A DNA stretch of 64,000 nt. Origin: Nocardia farcinica. Lineage in GTDB: Bacteria > Actinomycetota > Actinomycetes > Mycobacteriales > Mycobacteriaceae. This document shows positions 25,141 to 34,123 of this stretch, piece after piece (the first letter of the stretch is position 1; each line of letters opens with the position of its first letter). The notes under the pieces were generated by a model. That model saw nothing but the letters and a program-made list of their open reading frames with translations. It did no database searches and had not been told where the DNA came from. Where the stretch lies: the NCBI RefSeq assembly GCF_001182745.1, contig NZ_LN868938.1, positions 3,584,763 through 3,648,762 of the forward strand. Reading direction: 5' to 3'. Both the position numbers and the translations under genes were made by a program.

Positions 25141-25874
25141 GCACGGTTCTGTTGCGTCAGGTGCCGGTGGACAGCCCCGTCCACCGGCTGTGGGCGGGCA
25201 CCAAGATGGTCGGGGCGTTCCTGATCAGCCTGCTGCTGATGTTGTGGCCGAGTTGGCCGGTGCTCGGGGTGATGATCGCGTTCCTGATCGCGATCGGCGT
25301 GGTTGCCCGGCTGCCGCTGGGCACGCTGCCGCGGCTGCCGTGGTGGTTCTGGGGTCTGATCGCGGCGGGCGCGCTGGTCAACCTGCCGATGGGTGGCGCG
25401 GCGGTGCTGCGGTACGCGCAGGTGGTGGTGTTCGGTTTCGTGCTGGTGACCGCCTCGTTCCTGATCGCCTGGACCACCCCGATGGGTGAAGTCGCCCCGG
25501 CGCTGGCCCGATTGGGCGCCCCGCTGCGCAAACTCAAAGTGCCGGTGGACGAGTGGGCCGTGGTCGTCGCGCTGACCCTGCGCGGCCTGCCGCTGCTGCT
25601 CGAGGAGATCCGGGTGCTGCGCGCCGCGCGCAGGTTGCGCCCCAAGGAGCGGTTGCTCGACCGGGCCACCGACAGCCCGCTCATCGACATCCTCACCGCG
25701 GCCATGGCGGTGGCCTCACGCCGCGCCACCGAGCTGGGCGAGGCGATCACCGCGCGCGGCGGCACCGGTGAGTTGACCGCTCATCCGGCGACGCCGACCC
25801 GCCGCGACGCGGTGGCGCTGGCGGTCGTGCTGCTCGCCTGCGCGGGTGCCGTCGTGGTCGACCTGCTCGTCTGA
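25137..25874 (+). CDS. ECF transporter transmembrane protein EcfT (Rv2325c-like)
   Basis: 245 residues with about five hydrophobic segments: two closely spaced at about 22-55, others at 65-85 and 95-118, and a terminal one at 222-244. The cytoplasmic coupling region carries the Ala-Arg-Gly-type motifs typical of EcfT (LRAARRLRP, EAITARGGTGE). It couples ATP hydrolysis by the fused ATPases to the membrane domain. The start ATG 25137 overlaps the upstream stop by four bases. The clean gap afterwards suggests the operon ends here. Confidence 0.85.
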   Translation: MSTVLLRQVPVDSPVHRLWAGTKMVGAFLISLLLMLWPSWPVLGVMIAFLIAIGVVARLPLGTLPRLPWWFWGLIAAGALVNLPMGGAAVLRYAQVVVFGFVLVTASFLIAWTTPMGEVAPALARLGAPLRKLKVPVDEWAVVVALTLRGLPLLLEEIRVLRAARRLRPKERLLDRATDSPLIDILTAAMAVASRRATELGEAITARGGTGELTAHPATPTRRDAVALAVVLLACAGAVVVDLLV

Positions 25875-26334
25875 CCCGAGCCACCGCGCGCCTGTTTGCT
25901 GTTCGATAGCCAGCACAGACCGTCCAGGATGGCGCGGGTCGCGTGACACCCCAGCTTCACCCCCGGCGGGGCGATCAGCCGGAAACCGCCACCAGACCAT
26001 TCGGTTCCGGCATGACTCGAGGTCGGCGGGCACAACGGACATGGGCCAGCGCTTTCGGCCTCGGCGACACGAGTTCGTCTGCGGTTCCCCGATATCGCGC
26101 TGAACTGTGTCTATAGTCTCCTGCGATGGATCGGCAGACCCGCCAGAACAAACCCGAAGGCGCCGACTGCCCCTATTGGTGGGGGTTTTCCCTCCGGATT
26201 CCGGAGCGGGCAGTAGGGTTACGAAGACTTAGCTGTCCCGTGGATCATCCGAGGTCCGCCGCGGCGTCGAGGGGAGCTTTACTCGCCGCGCGGGCCTTCG
26301 TCGCGCTCGACTTCGTCAAGATTGGATTCCTCGA
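25875..26334. other. 460-base intergenic region
   Basis: No gene is recognised. A leftward frame at about 25900-26035 gives a coding-like segment (GGFRLIAPPGVKLGCHAT) without start or homologue known to me. A TATAGT -10-like hexamer occurs near 26112. CCCC and GGGGG tracts followed by TTTT (about 26169-26190) form a small hairpin that could be an attenuator. The promoter of the secreted protein gene should lie here. Confidence 0.4.
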
Positions 26335-26985
26335 ATGCTCTTCCGCAAGCTCTCGGCGGTCGTCGTACCGCTGCTCGCCGCCGTCACCGTCGGTGCGAGC
26401 ACCGCACAGGCCCAGCCCGCTCCGGCGCCCGTCCCGGACATCGGTTACGAGGCGAAACTCGTCGGCGACAAGATCGTCACCACCCTCACCGGCGGCACGT
26501 TCCAGGTGAACGGCGCCACCGTCGACATCCGGGACGCCGCGGGCAACGCCGTGGTCACCCTCCCGCTGGCCTTCCGCGAGGCGGGCCTCGAATACCCGCT
26601 CGGGCACCAGGTCCGCGAGGACGGCCGGGTGCTGGAGTTGACCGCCGTCAAGGACGCGTCGAAGGCGCGGCCGGTTCCGGTGACGCCGGTGGCGTCGCTG
26701 GAGGAGAACCAGCGGGCGATGGATACTTTCGGCTCGCAATTCGGGATCGCGACAGCCATCGGCGGATTCGTGGGCACGATTGTCGGGGCGATCGTCGGGG
26801 TCGTGTTGGCATTCGGAACGGCAGGCCTCGGGCTGCCCGCCATTCCCGCCGGTGCCGCCATCGGCGGCATCATCGGCACGATTGTCGTAGGCGGACCTAC
26901 GCTGGTTATTGCGGGAATAGACCTGATCAACACCCTGACGGCACCGCCAGGCACCACGAAGTGGATGGATCAGACGGGCCGCTGA
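26335..26985 (+). CDS. secreted Nocardia-type protein (DUF8020-like)
   Basis: 216 residues. A classical signal peptide (residues 1-26, ending ASTAQA) precedes a Pro/Ala linker and a small beta-rich domain at about 40-110 (IVTTLTGGTFQVNG, VVTLPLAF). The C-terminal part is hydrophobic and glycine-zipper-like (about 140-200, GGFVGTIVGAIVGVVLAFG then AAIGGIIGTIVVGG). Such proteins are abundant in Nocardia and Rhodococcus and have no known function; envelope localisation is likely. Start ATG 26335. A strong hairpin follows the stop codon. The DUF8020 name is from memory. Confidence 0.65.
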   Translation: MLFRKLSAVVVPLLAAVTVGASTAQAQPAPAPVPDIGYEAKLVGDKIVTTLTGGTFQVNGATVDIRDAAGNAVVTLPLAFREAGLEYPLGHQVREDGRVLELTAVKDASKARPVPVTPVASLEENQRAMDTFGSQFGIATAIGGFVGTIVGAIVGVVLAFGTAGLGLPAIPAGAAIGGIIGTIVVGGPTLVIAGIDLINTLTAPPGTTKWMDQTGR

Positions 26986-27028
26986 CGACCAAACTCGCGT
27001 TGGGGGGACTACCTACCGAAGCAAGAAC

Positions 27029-27066
27029 GCGGCGCGCGCCAACCCTTTTCGGTCGGCGCGCGCCGC
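27029..27066. terminator. hairpin between converging genes
   Basis: GCGGCGCGCGCC (27029-27040) pairs perfectly over 12 bp with GGCGCGCGCCGC (27055-27066), with a 14-base loop containing TTTT. It lies between the secreted protein gene (+) and the antitoxin-family gene (-), so it probably terminates both. Confidence 0.6.
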
Positions 27067-27092
27067 GTCGTCGTATAGGCCGTGAGCCCCGC

Positions 27093-27272
27093 TCAGCCCT
27101 CTTTACGGATGGCGTTCTTCGCGGCGTCCTGGGCCGCGTCCACCTGGCCGGCGAACTTGCCGCCGGTCTTCTCGTCCACCAGATCGCCCGCCTTGTCGAT
27201 GACCGCGTCCACCTTGTCGGCGTTCTGCGCCGCCAGGTCCATCGCCTTGCCGGCCAGGTTCTTGAAGTCCAC
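27093..27272 (-). CDS. MT0933-like antitoxin family protein
   Basis: 59-residue charged helical protein with the family's core pattern AAQNADKVDAVIDKAGDLV then DEKTGGKFAGQVDAAQ. Members resemble M. tuberculosis Rv0909 (MT0933), the antitoxin of Rv0909-Rv0910, but most occur without a toxin gene, as here. No SRPBCC-type toxin gene is adjacent. Start GTG 27272 behind GAGGAG. It lies downstream of ligD on the same strand; a paralogue lies upstream of ligD at 29857-30075. Confidence 0.75.
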   Translation of the reverse strand: MDFKNLAGKAMDLAAQNADKVDAVIDKAGDLVDEKTGGKFAGQVDAAQDAAKNAIRKEG

Positions 27273-27377
27273 CCTGTGCTCCTCGTATTCGGATCGAAAA
27301 CAACGCGCGCTCACCATACCCAGCGGCCGTGAACGGTGGTCGGCAAACAGGTGGCGATCGGTGTCGGCGGGTCGCCG

Positions 27378-29801
27378 TCACTCGTCTTCGCCGAGCCAGG
27401 CGGGGTGCCAGAGCCGTCCGGTGTCGGTCCAGTTCATGAATCGCACCCGGCCGGTGATCGTCGGGCGCACCCACACCGCCTCCTTGCGTTCCTCGGCGGT
27501 GAGTGCGTTGGCGAAGGGGCTGGTCTTGCGTTCCAGGCCGCGCAGCCTGCGCGCCAGGGCGGTCATGTCCTGTTCGCCGAATCCGGTGCCGACCCGGCCG
27601 ACATAGATGAGTTCGCCGTCGTGCGGGATGCCGACGAGCAGGGATTTGAAATCGCGGGCGCCGCTGCGCCGGTATCCGCCGACGACGACGGGCTGGATTC
27701 GCCAGTTGCGCTGTTTCACCCAGGAGTGGCCGCGCTTGCCGGGCAGATAGACCGAGTCCCAGCGTTTCGCGATGACGCCTTCGAGGCCGTGTTCCTCGCT
27801 GTAGCGCAGGGCCTCGGCGCCGGGGCCGTCGAGGGCGGGCGGCACCCGCAGCGACGGTGCGGCCGCGCCGAGCGCCTCCAGCACCCGCCGCCGGTCGGCG
27901 AAACGCTTGCGCAGCAGGGAGGTTCCGTCCAGGTAGAGCACATCGAAGGCGACGAACTCGGCGCGGGCCGGGTCGGCTTGCAGCAGGGCGACCTGCGCGA
28001 CGCCGTGTTCGTCGAACACCACCGCCTCGCCGTCGAGCACCGCCCGGTGCCCGGCCAGTTCCTCGGCGAGCACCGCGGCGATCCGCGGGTACCGGTCGGT
28101 GACGACGTTGCCCGCCCGGCTGCGCAGCGTCACCGCGCCGGCGTCGATTTCGGCGATCAGCCGGAACCCGTCCCACTTCGTCTCGAAACACCACTGCTCG
28201 CCGTCGAGCGGCCCGACCTCACCGGAGACCGCCAGCATCGGCGAAAGACCGCGCGGCACCGGCGTAGCGCCGCGGCGGCCTGCCTCGGCACCGGCCGTCG
28301 TGCGCGATCGCCGCCCCCCGGCCGAGTCGGCGTCGCCTGCTTCGTCGCGCATCTCGGCGTCGACCGCCGGCCCGCCCGAACCCTCCGCGCCTACCGGTGT
28401 TTCCGCGCCCACCGGTGTTTCCGCGTCCGCCGGTTGCTCGCGCATCAGGTGCATCAACCACTGGTTGCCGTTGGTCTGGATGAGGGCGTAGCGGCCGGTG
28501 AGCTTGCTGCCGTGGAAGCGCACGATCACCTCGTCGTCGCGCCATTTCTCGGTCTCGTAGGTGCCGGTGTCCCAGATGGTCATCTCCCCCGCGCCGTATT
28601 CGCCCTTGGGGATGACTCCGTGGAAGTGCAGGTATTCGAGGGGATGGTCCTCGGTGTGCACGGCGAGACGGTTCTGTTTCGGGGTGGTGGGCGGCCCCTT
28701 GGGCACGGCCCAGGAGGCCAGCACGCCGTCGCGTTCGAGCCGCACATCCCAGTGCAGGCGGCGGGCGTGGTGTTCCTGGACGACGAAGCGGTTGTCGGCG
28801 CCGGGACTCGGCGGTTCGGCGGGCACCGGTTCGGGGGTGCGGGCCGGGTCGCGCATCGAGCGATACTTGGCGAGCGCGTCGGCCCCACCGGGCAGGGCGT
28901 CGGCACCGCGGCGCGACAGCGGCGGATCGAGGTCGGCGAGCAGGTCGCCGTCGTCGCGCCAGCGCGCGAGGACCTCGTCGAAGCGCAGGTGGCGCAGGGT
29001 GGCGGCGTCCTCGATCTCGGCCCAGGTGCGCGGGGCGGCGGCGTTGGGTTCGGCGCGGCCGCGCAACGAGTAGGGGGCGATGGTGGTCTTGGCCGGATTG
29101 TTCTGGCTCCAGTCGAGAAACACCTTGCCGCGGCGCACCGCCTTGGCCATCGTCGCCGTCACCAGGTCGGGCCGCAGCTTCTCCAGATTGGTCGCCACCT
29201 GTTTGGCGACCGTGGACGCGCCGCCCGGGCTCAGCACCCGGTCCAGCGGCACGTAGAGGTGAATGCCCTTGCTGCCGCTGGTCACCGGGAAGGCGTGCAT
29301 GCCGATGCCCTCGATCATGTCCCGCACGGCCAACGCCACTTCGGCGCATTCGGGCAGGCCGACGCCCGGCCCCGGATCGAGATCGAACACGATGCGGGTC
29401 GCCGGGCCCATCGCGGCACCGTCGAAACGCCATTGCGGCACATGGACTTCCAACGACGCCTGCTGCCCGATCCACGCCAGCCCCGCCTCGGAATCGATCA
29501 GCGGGTAGGCGACGCGACGGTCGGAATGCTCGAGCACCCGCCGCTCGAGCCACGGCGGCGCGTGCTCGGCGAGGTTCTTCTCGAAGAAGGACGGCGCCTC
29601 GACACCGTTGGGCCAGCGCTTGCGAGTGACCGGGCGCCCGGCGATGTGCGGCAGCATCGCCTCGGCGATGGCCGTGTAATAGGCGATCACCTCGCCCTTG
29701 GTGGTTCCGGTGGCCGGGTAGAGGACCTTGTCGAGGTTGCTCAGCTCCACCTCGACCGGTGGCCTGCCCGCCCCGCCGTCGAACGCTCTGCGCGACGCCA
29801 T
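27378..29801 (-). CDS. ligD: ATP-dependent DNA ligase D (LigD)
   Basis: 807-residue non-homologous end-joining enzyme with the mycobacterial domain order. Polymerase/primase domain at about 15-290 (catalytic DLDPG), 3'-phosphoesterase at about 340-470 (RFVVQEHHARRLHWDVRLE), and ATP-dependent ligase at about 520-800 (nucleotidyl-lysine in FETKWDGFRL, then DGEAVVFDE and EGVIAKRWDS). All active-site motifs are present. It repairs double-strand breaks with Ku, but no ku gene is in this window. Start ATG 29801. Two MT0933-like antitoxin-family genes flank it on the same strand. Confidence 0.95.
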   Translation of the reverse strand: MASRRAFDGGAGRPPVEVELSNLDKVLYPATGTTKGEVIAYYTAIAEAMLPHIAGRPVTRKRWPNGVEAPSFFEKNLAEHAPPWLERRVLEHSDRRVAYPLIDSEAGLAWIGQQASLEVHVPQWRFDGAAMGPATRIVFDLDPGPGVGLPECAEVALAVRDMIEGIGMHAFPVTSGSKGIHLYVPLDRVLSPGGASTVAKQVATNLEKLRPDLVTATMAKAVRRGKVFLDWSQNNPAKTTIAPYSLRGRAEPNAAAPRTWAEIEDAATLRHLRFDEVLARWRDDGDLLADLDPPLSRRGADALPGGADALAKYRSMRDPARTPEPVPAEPPSPGADNRFVVQEHHARRLHWDVRLERDGVLASWAVPKGPPTTPKQNRLAVHTEDHPLEYLHFHGVIPKGEYGAGEMTIWDTGTYETEKWRDDEVIVRFHGSKLTGRYALIQTNGNQWLMHLMREQPADAETPVGAETPVGAEGSGGPAVDAEMRDEAGDADSAGGRRSRTTAGAEAGRRGATPVPRGLSPMLAVSGEVGPLDGEQWCFETKWDGFRLIAEIDAGAVTLRSRAGNVVTDRYPRIAAVLAEELAGHRAVLDGEAVVFDEHGVAQVALLQADPARAEFVAFDVLYLDGTSLLRKRFADRRRVLEALGAAAPSLRVPPALDGPGAEALRYSEEHGLEGVIAKRWDSVYLPGKRGHSWVKQRNWRIQPVVVGGYRRSGARDFKSLLVGIPHDGELIYVGRVGTGFGEQDMTALARRLRGLERKTSPFANALTAEERKEAVWVRPTITGRVRFMNWTDTGRLWHPAWLGEDE

Positions 29802-29856
29802 GTCCTGGCCTCCGCGACGCCGGCCGGCCGCGGGGACCGGCCGGTGTCGCGTTCGG

Positions 29857-30075
29857 TCATGCGTGCGGGTTGTGCCCGGGCTGCTCGGGCGGGACCACCT
29901 TCTTGGCGGCCTGCTTACCCTTCTCGATCTTGTCCGAGTACTTGCCCTGGGTCTTCTGATCCAGGAAAGTGCCCGCCTTGTCGACGGCCTGGTTGATCTT
30001 GTCGGAGTTCTTGGCCGCCGCCTCCTTGCCCTTGCCGATCAGGCCCTTGAGGTTGTCCGCGAAACTCATCGCCAT
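29857..30075 (-). CDS. MT0933-like antitoxin family protein, second copy
   Basis: 72 residues, paralogue of the 27093-27272 product: KEAAAKNSDKINQAVDKAG, then LDQKTQGKYSDKIEKG, and a Pro-rich tail. No toxin gene is adjacent; the next upstream gene is a metallo-beta-lactamase-fold enzyme. Start ATG 30075 with AAGGA upstream; a second ATG two codons later is possible. Probably transcribed towards ligD. Confidence 0.75.
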   Translation of the reverse strand: MAMSFADNLKGLIGKGKEAAAKNSDKINQAVDKAGTFLDQKTQGKYSDKIEKGKQAAKKVVPPEQPGHNPHA

Positions 30076-30146
30076 CGTTCCTTTCCACTACCGAGGTGCC
30101 GACCACCGAAGCGCCGACTGCTGAAGTGCCGGGAGGAACCGACAGG

Positions 30147-31292
30147 TCAACCTACATTCTCCCACCAGGGATCCGGTTCCGCCGCGCCCGCGGGCAGCAC
30201 CCGCTGGCCCGGTTTGGGCACCGCCACCCGGGTACCCGCCGCCCGCGCCGCCGACACCATCCGGCGCACCGGCTCCGACCACCCGTGGAAGGCCAGATTG
30301 AAGGTGGCCCAGTGGATCGGCACGAGCATGCCGTGCCCGGCGTCGCCGACACACAGGTCGGCGTGCGCACGCACCGCCTCCTCGGGATTCATGTGCACAT
30401 CGGTCCAGTGCTCGTCGTAGGCGCCGATGGGCAGCAGTGTGAGGTCGAACGGGCCCAGCGCCGCGCCCGCCTCGGCGAAGGCCTTGGTGTAGCCGGTGTC
30501 ACCGCCGAAATACACCCGCCGGGTCGGGCCGACGATCGACCACGACGCCCACAGCGTGGTGTTGCGCACCAGCCCGCGGCCGGAGAAGTGCCTGGCCTCG
30601 GTGCAGGTGAGCACCAGGTCACCACCGTCACGGGCACGACCGAGCGCCTGCATCGACACCGAAGCGCCCCAGCCCAACTCGACGATCCGGTCCTCGGGCA
30701 CCCCCCAGTGCCGCAGATGCGCACCGATGCCGACCGGCACCACGAACGGCGCGGACTGCGCGGCGAGCAGCGCCCGGACGGTCTCCTTGTCGAGGTGGTC
30801 GTAGTGGTCGTGGGAGATGAGCACCGCGTCCAGCTCGGGCAGCGCGGAGAGCGGCTCCGGCACCGGGTGCAACCGGACCGGGCCGACCAGGGTCGACGGC
30901 GACACCCGCTCACTCCACACCGGATCGGTGAGCACCCGGTAACCGTCCACCTCGACGAGCGTGGTGGCGTGGCCGTACCAGGTGACGGCGAGATCGCCGG
31001 GCTCGGCCGGGGTTTCGGGCCGCACCACCGGGATCGGGCCGCGCGGATGCCCGGCCTTGCGTTTGGTCCACGCCGAGACGACCAGCGCCGCAACCGAACC
31101 CGTCTCGAACTGGACGCTCGGCTCGGTGTTGTGGAAGCGACCGCCGCGATAGTTGGCGAGGCTGCGGGCGGACGGCCGGATCGTCGACATCGACGCGCCG
31201 AGCGCCGAGGGGATACCCCAGGCGGCGCGCACCGCCCAGGCGGCACCCGCCGCGACGGCGGCCAGCAGGAGCGGTTTGCCGACGCGCATCAT
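30147..31292 (-). CDS. metallo-beta-lactamase-fold hydrolase (NAPE-PLD-like, Rv0906 type)
   Basis: 381-residue hydrolase with an N-terminal hydrophobic segment (residues 5-22) that anchors or exports it. Metal ligands appear as SHDHYDH (HxHxDH), then a His in TEARHFSGRG, Asp in FGGDTGY and His in VPIHWATF. This is the NAPE-phospholipase D-like subgroup, which suggests a lipid phosphodiester substrate. The start ATG 31292 overlaps the echA6 stop as ATGA. The adjacency echA6-MBL matches Rv0905-Rv0906 as I recall it. Confidence 0.85.
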   Translation of the reverse strand: MMRVGKPLLLAAVAAGAAWAVRAAWGIPSALGASMSTIRPSARSLANYRGGRFHNTEPSVQFETGSVAALVVSAWTKRKAGHPRGPIPVVRPETPAEPGDLAVTWYGHATTLVEVDGYRVLTDPVWSERVSPSTLVGPVRLHPVPEPLSALPELDAVLISHDHYDHLDKETVRALLAAQSAPFVVPVGIGAHLRHWGVPEDRIVELGWGASVSMQALGRARDGGDLVLTCTEARHFSGRGLVRNTTLWASWSIVGPTRRVYFGGDTGYTKAFAEAGAALGPFDLTLLPIGAYDEHWTDVHMNPEEAVRAHADLCVGDAGHGMLVPIHWATFNLAFHGWSEPVRRMVSAARAAGTRVAVPKPGQRVLPAGAAEPDPWWENVG

Positions 31293-32017
31293 TTCCCCAC
31301 GAACTTCGCGGTGCGCTTCTCTTCCCTGGCCAGCCTGCCCTCTTTGGCGTCGTCGCTGGTCCAGGCGGCCTGCAGCGCCTCGCGCTGCTGCACGGTCTCC
31401 GGATCGCGGGTGCCGTCGTCGTTGAGCACGAGCTTCATGTGCCGCAGCGACAGCGGCGCCAGTTCCGCGATCGACTTCGCCCACGCCTGCGCGTCCGCCA
31501 GGGTGCCGATGCGGTTGGCGAAACCGAAGGCGTAGCAGTCGCTCGCCGAGATCGGTTCGGCCCCGAGCAGCAGGGTCCGGGCCGGGCCGCCGCCGATCAG
31601 GGCCGCCAGCCTGCGCATCGTCCAGCGATCCACCGAGATGCCCAGCTTCGCGGCGGGGATGGCGATGTAGGAGTCCGGCGCGAGTACCCGCAGGTCCGAG
31701 GCCAGCGCGAGCTGCACGCCCGCGCCGAGCGCGGCCCCGTGGATCGCCGAGATCACCGGCACCGGCGCCGATTCGATGGTGTGCAGCATGTCCATCAGCG
31801 CGGCGAGGAACGACTCGGAGTAGACACCCGACAGATCGGCGCCGGCGCTGAAGACCGGACCGCGGCCGGTCAGCACGATCACCCTCGCCTCCTCCGCGAC
31901 GGCCGTCAGCACCGCCTCGCGCAACCGCCCGACGAGCTCCTCGTTGAGCGCGTTGCGTCGCTCCTCGCGTCGCAGTTCGATGGTGACGACGTCACCATCG
32001 CGGCTGACTCCGAGCAT
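31289..32017 (-). CDS. echA6: enoyl-CoA hydratase-like protein EchA6
   Basis: 242-residue crotonase-fold protein. In mycobacteria EchA6 lacks hydratase activity and shuttles acyl-CoA into FAS-II for mycolic acid synthesis. The assignment rests on close similarity to Rv0905 over the whole length (TIELRREERRNALN, FSAGADLSG, FANRIGTLADAQAWA, LNDDG), on its length and on its neighbours. The usual catalytic glutamates are not evident: the oxyanion segment reads GAALGAGVQLALASDL. Start ATG 32017 behind GGAGG. It overlaps the metallo-beta-lactamase gene by four bases. It supports a mycolate-producing host. Confidence 0.82.
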   Translation of the reverse strand: MLGVSRDGDVVTIELRREERRNALNEELVGRLREAVLTAVAEEARVIVLTGRGPVFSAGADLSGVYSESFLAALMDMLHTIESAPVPVISAIHGAALGAGVQLALASDLRVLAPDSYIAIPAAKLGISVDRWTMRRLAALIGGGPARTLLLGAEPISASDCYAFGFANRIGTLADAQAWAKSIAELAPLSLRHMKLVLNDDGTRDPETVQQREALQAAWTSDDAKEGRLAREEKRTAKFVGK

Positions 32018-32106
32018 GCATCCTCCCCAACTGGCCGTTCGTGTGGATGTCTTCACTCTGCCACAGCCCACCGGCGGTGACCGGGAAGCCGATACCATCG
32101 ACTGTT

Positions 32107-33231
32107 GTGCCGAGCGACTACGACATCCTGGTGATCGGTGCTGGTCAGGCCGGGCTGTCGGCCGCCTATCACCTGCGCAGGCTCGGCCTGGTCCCCGAGC
32201 GCGACTTCCTCGTCGTCGATCACGCCGACGGGCCGGGCGGCGCGTGGCGGCACCGCTGGCCCTCGCTCACGCTCAGCACCGTCAACGGGGTGCACGACCT
32301 GCCCGGCATGTCCTTCGCCGAGACGCTGCCGCCCGGTTCGGCGAACGCCCAGGCGGCCACCGCCGTGCCGCACTATTACGAGCTCTACGAAAAGCGCTTC
32401 GACCTGCGCGTGCACCGTCCGGTCTCGGTGCGGGTGGTCTGTGACCGCACCGCCGACGGCACCCGCTGCGACGGCCGTGGCGAGGTGCTGCACGCCGAGA
32501 CCGACACCGCGGGCACGCTGCGGGTACGCGGGCTGATCAACGGCACCGGCACCTGGGAGCGCCCCTTCGTGCCCCGCTATCGCGGGCAGGAGACCTTCAC
32601 CGGCAGGCAGCTGCACACCCACGACTACCACGACGCCGCCGAGTTCACGGGCAAACATGTCGTGGTGGTCGGCGGCGGGATCTCGGCCGTGCAGTTGCTC
32701 GACGAGATATCCCAGGTGACCAGCACCACCTGGGTGACCCGCCGCGAGCCGGTGTTCCGGGAGGGCGAGTTCACCCCGGAGGCGGGCCGCGCGGCGGTCG
32801 CCCAGGTGGAGGACCGGGTCCGGCGCGGGCTGCCGCCCGGCTCGGTCGTCTCGGTGACCGGGCTGCTGTGGAACGACCGGCTACGCGCCGCCCAGCGCCG
32901 GGGCGCACTCGCCCGGCGCCCGATGTTCGACCACATCGAGCCCGACGGCGTGCGCTGGGCCGACGGCAGCTTCCAGCACGCCGACGTGATCCTGTGGGCC
33001 ACCGGATTCCGCAGCGCCCTCGATCATCTCGCACCGCTGCGGTTGCGCGGGCCGGGCGGCGGCATCACCATGACCGGGCGGCTGAGCACCCAGGTGGCGG
33101 CCGACCCACGCATTCACCTCATCGGTTACGGGCCCTCGGCGAGCACGATCGGCGCCAACCGGGCGGGCCGGGCGGCCGCCGTCGAGCTGACGGCCCATCT
33201 CGGGATCGCGCGGCTCACAGACCCGCGCTGA
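32107..33231 (+). CDS. FAD-dependent NAD(P)-binding monooxygenase/oxidoreductase
   Basis: 374-residue flavoprotein with two Rossmann motifs, VIGAGQAGLS near the N-terminus and VVVGGGISAVQ at about 190, and a type II flavin-monooxygenase-like segment (FTGRQLHTHDYHD) between them. The C-terminal ATGFRSALDHL motif is typical of this class. Substrate unknown. I chose GTG 32107, the first start after the divergent echA6 promoter region; a TTG lies beside it. Its 3' end overlaps the converging aldo-keto reductase gene by 17 bases. Neither gene is part of the remembered mycobacterial order here, so both are probably later insertions. Confidence 0.8.
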   Translation: MPSDYDILVIGAGQAGLSAAYHLRRLGLVPERDFLVVDHADGPGGAWRHRWPSLTLSTVNGVHDLPGMSFAETLPPGSANAQAATAVPHYYELYEKRFDLRVHRPVSVRVVCDRTADGTRCDGRGEVLHAETDTAGTLRVRGLINGTGTWERPFVPRYRGQETFTGRQLHTHDYHDAAEFTGKHVVVVGGGISAVQLLDEISQVTSTTWVTRREPVFREGEFTPEAGRAAVAQVEDRVRRGLPPGSVVSVTGLLWNDRLRAAQRRGALARRPMFDHIEPDGVRWADGSFQHADVILWATGFRSALDHLAPLRLRGPGGGITMTGRLSTQVAADPRIHLIGYGPSASTIGANRAGRAAAVELTAHLGIARLTDPR

Positions 33232-34066
33232 AGGTGTCCGGGTCGGGGCCGATGCGGCCGCCCCGGTCCAGACCGTCGATCGCCGCCATCTGCTCGCGGG
33301 TGAGTTCGAAGCCGAACACGTCGAAGTTGGCCTCGATGCGGGCGGGCGTGACCGACTTGGGGATCACGACGTTGCCCAACTGCAGGTGCCAGCGGATGAT
33401 CACCTGCGCCGGGGTGCGGCCCACCTCCTGCGCGATGCGGGTGATGGTGGCGTCCTCCAGCAGGGTGCCCTGCCCCAGCGGGCTCCACGCCTCGGTCGCG
33501 ATCGCGTTCTCGGCGTGGAATTCGCGCAGCTCGCGCTGGGCCAGCGCCGGATGCAGCTCGATCTGGTTGACCGCGGGGATCTCGCCGGTCTCGGCGATCA
33601 GGGTGCGCAGGTTGTCCACGGTGAAATTGGACACGCCGATCGAGCGCACCCGGCCCTGCCGCTTGAGCTCCTGGAAGGCACGGAACGTGTCGACGAACTT
33701 GCCCGCGGCGGCGACCGGCCAGTGGATCAGGTACAGATCCAGGTAGTCCAGACCCAGCTTGGACATGCTGTCGTCGAACGCGCGCAGGGTGGAGTCGTAG
33801 CCCTGCTCGGAGTTCCACAGCTTGGTGGTGACATAGACCTCGTCGCGCGGCAGTCCGAACGCGCGGATCGCGCGGCCGGTGCCCTCCTCGTTGCCGTACA
33901 CCGCCGCGGTGTCGATGCTGCGATACCCGGCCCGCAAGGCCGTGGTGACCACGTCGAACACGTCGTCGGGTGGCACCTGGAACACGCCGAACCCGAGCTG
34001 GGGGATGACGTTGCCGTCGTTGAGCACGATCGACGGCACGGCGGAGGTCTCGCTGCGGAAGGTCAC
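33215..34066 (-). CDS. aldo/keto reductase (AKR5-like)
   Basis: 283-residue NADPH-dependent (beta/alpha)8 oxidoreductase. The catalytic tetrad is visible: Asp in YRSIDTAAVYGNE, the Tyr in the same segment, Lys in VYVTTKLW, and His in LYLIHWPV. The cofactor-binding end (VIPKSVTPARIEANFDVF) is normal. It reduces small carbonyl compounds; methylglyoxal or 2,5-diketogluconate-type activities are known in close relatives. Start ATG 34066. It converges with and overlaps the flavoprotein gene. Confidence 0.88.
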   Translation of the reverse strand: MTFRSETSAVPSIVLNDGNVIPQLGFGVFQVPPDDVFDVVTTALRAGYRSIDTAAVYGNEEGTGRAIRAFGLPRDEVYVTTKLWNSEQGYDSTLRAFDDSMSKLGLDYLDLYLIHWPVAAAGKFVDTFRAFQELKRQGRVRSIGVSNFTVDNLRTLIAETGEIPAVNQIELHPALAQRELREFHAENAIATEAWSPLGQGTLLEDATITRIAQEVGRTPAQVIIRWHLQLGNVVIPKSVTPARIEANFDVFGFELTREQMAAIDGLDRGGRIGPDPDTFSAGL

Positions 34067-34123
34067 GTTCCGACCGTAGAAGTGCGCGGCCGAACCGTCA
34101 ACGACGCTTACGGGCGTGTTCGG

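Noticed and set aside
27336..29996. 886-residue plus-strand frame opposite ligD
   Set aside because: Shadow frame; ligase motifs are on the minus strand.
27093..30075. Classical toxin-antitoxin loci
   Set aside because: Only antitoxin-family members are present; neighbouring genes are not toxins.
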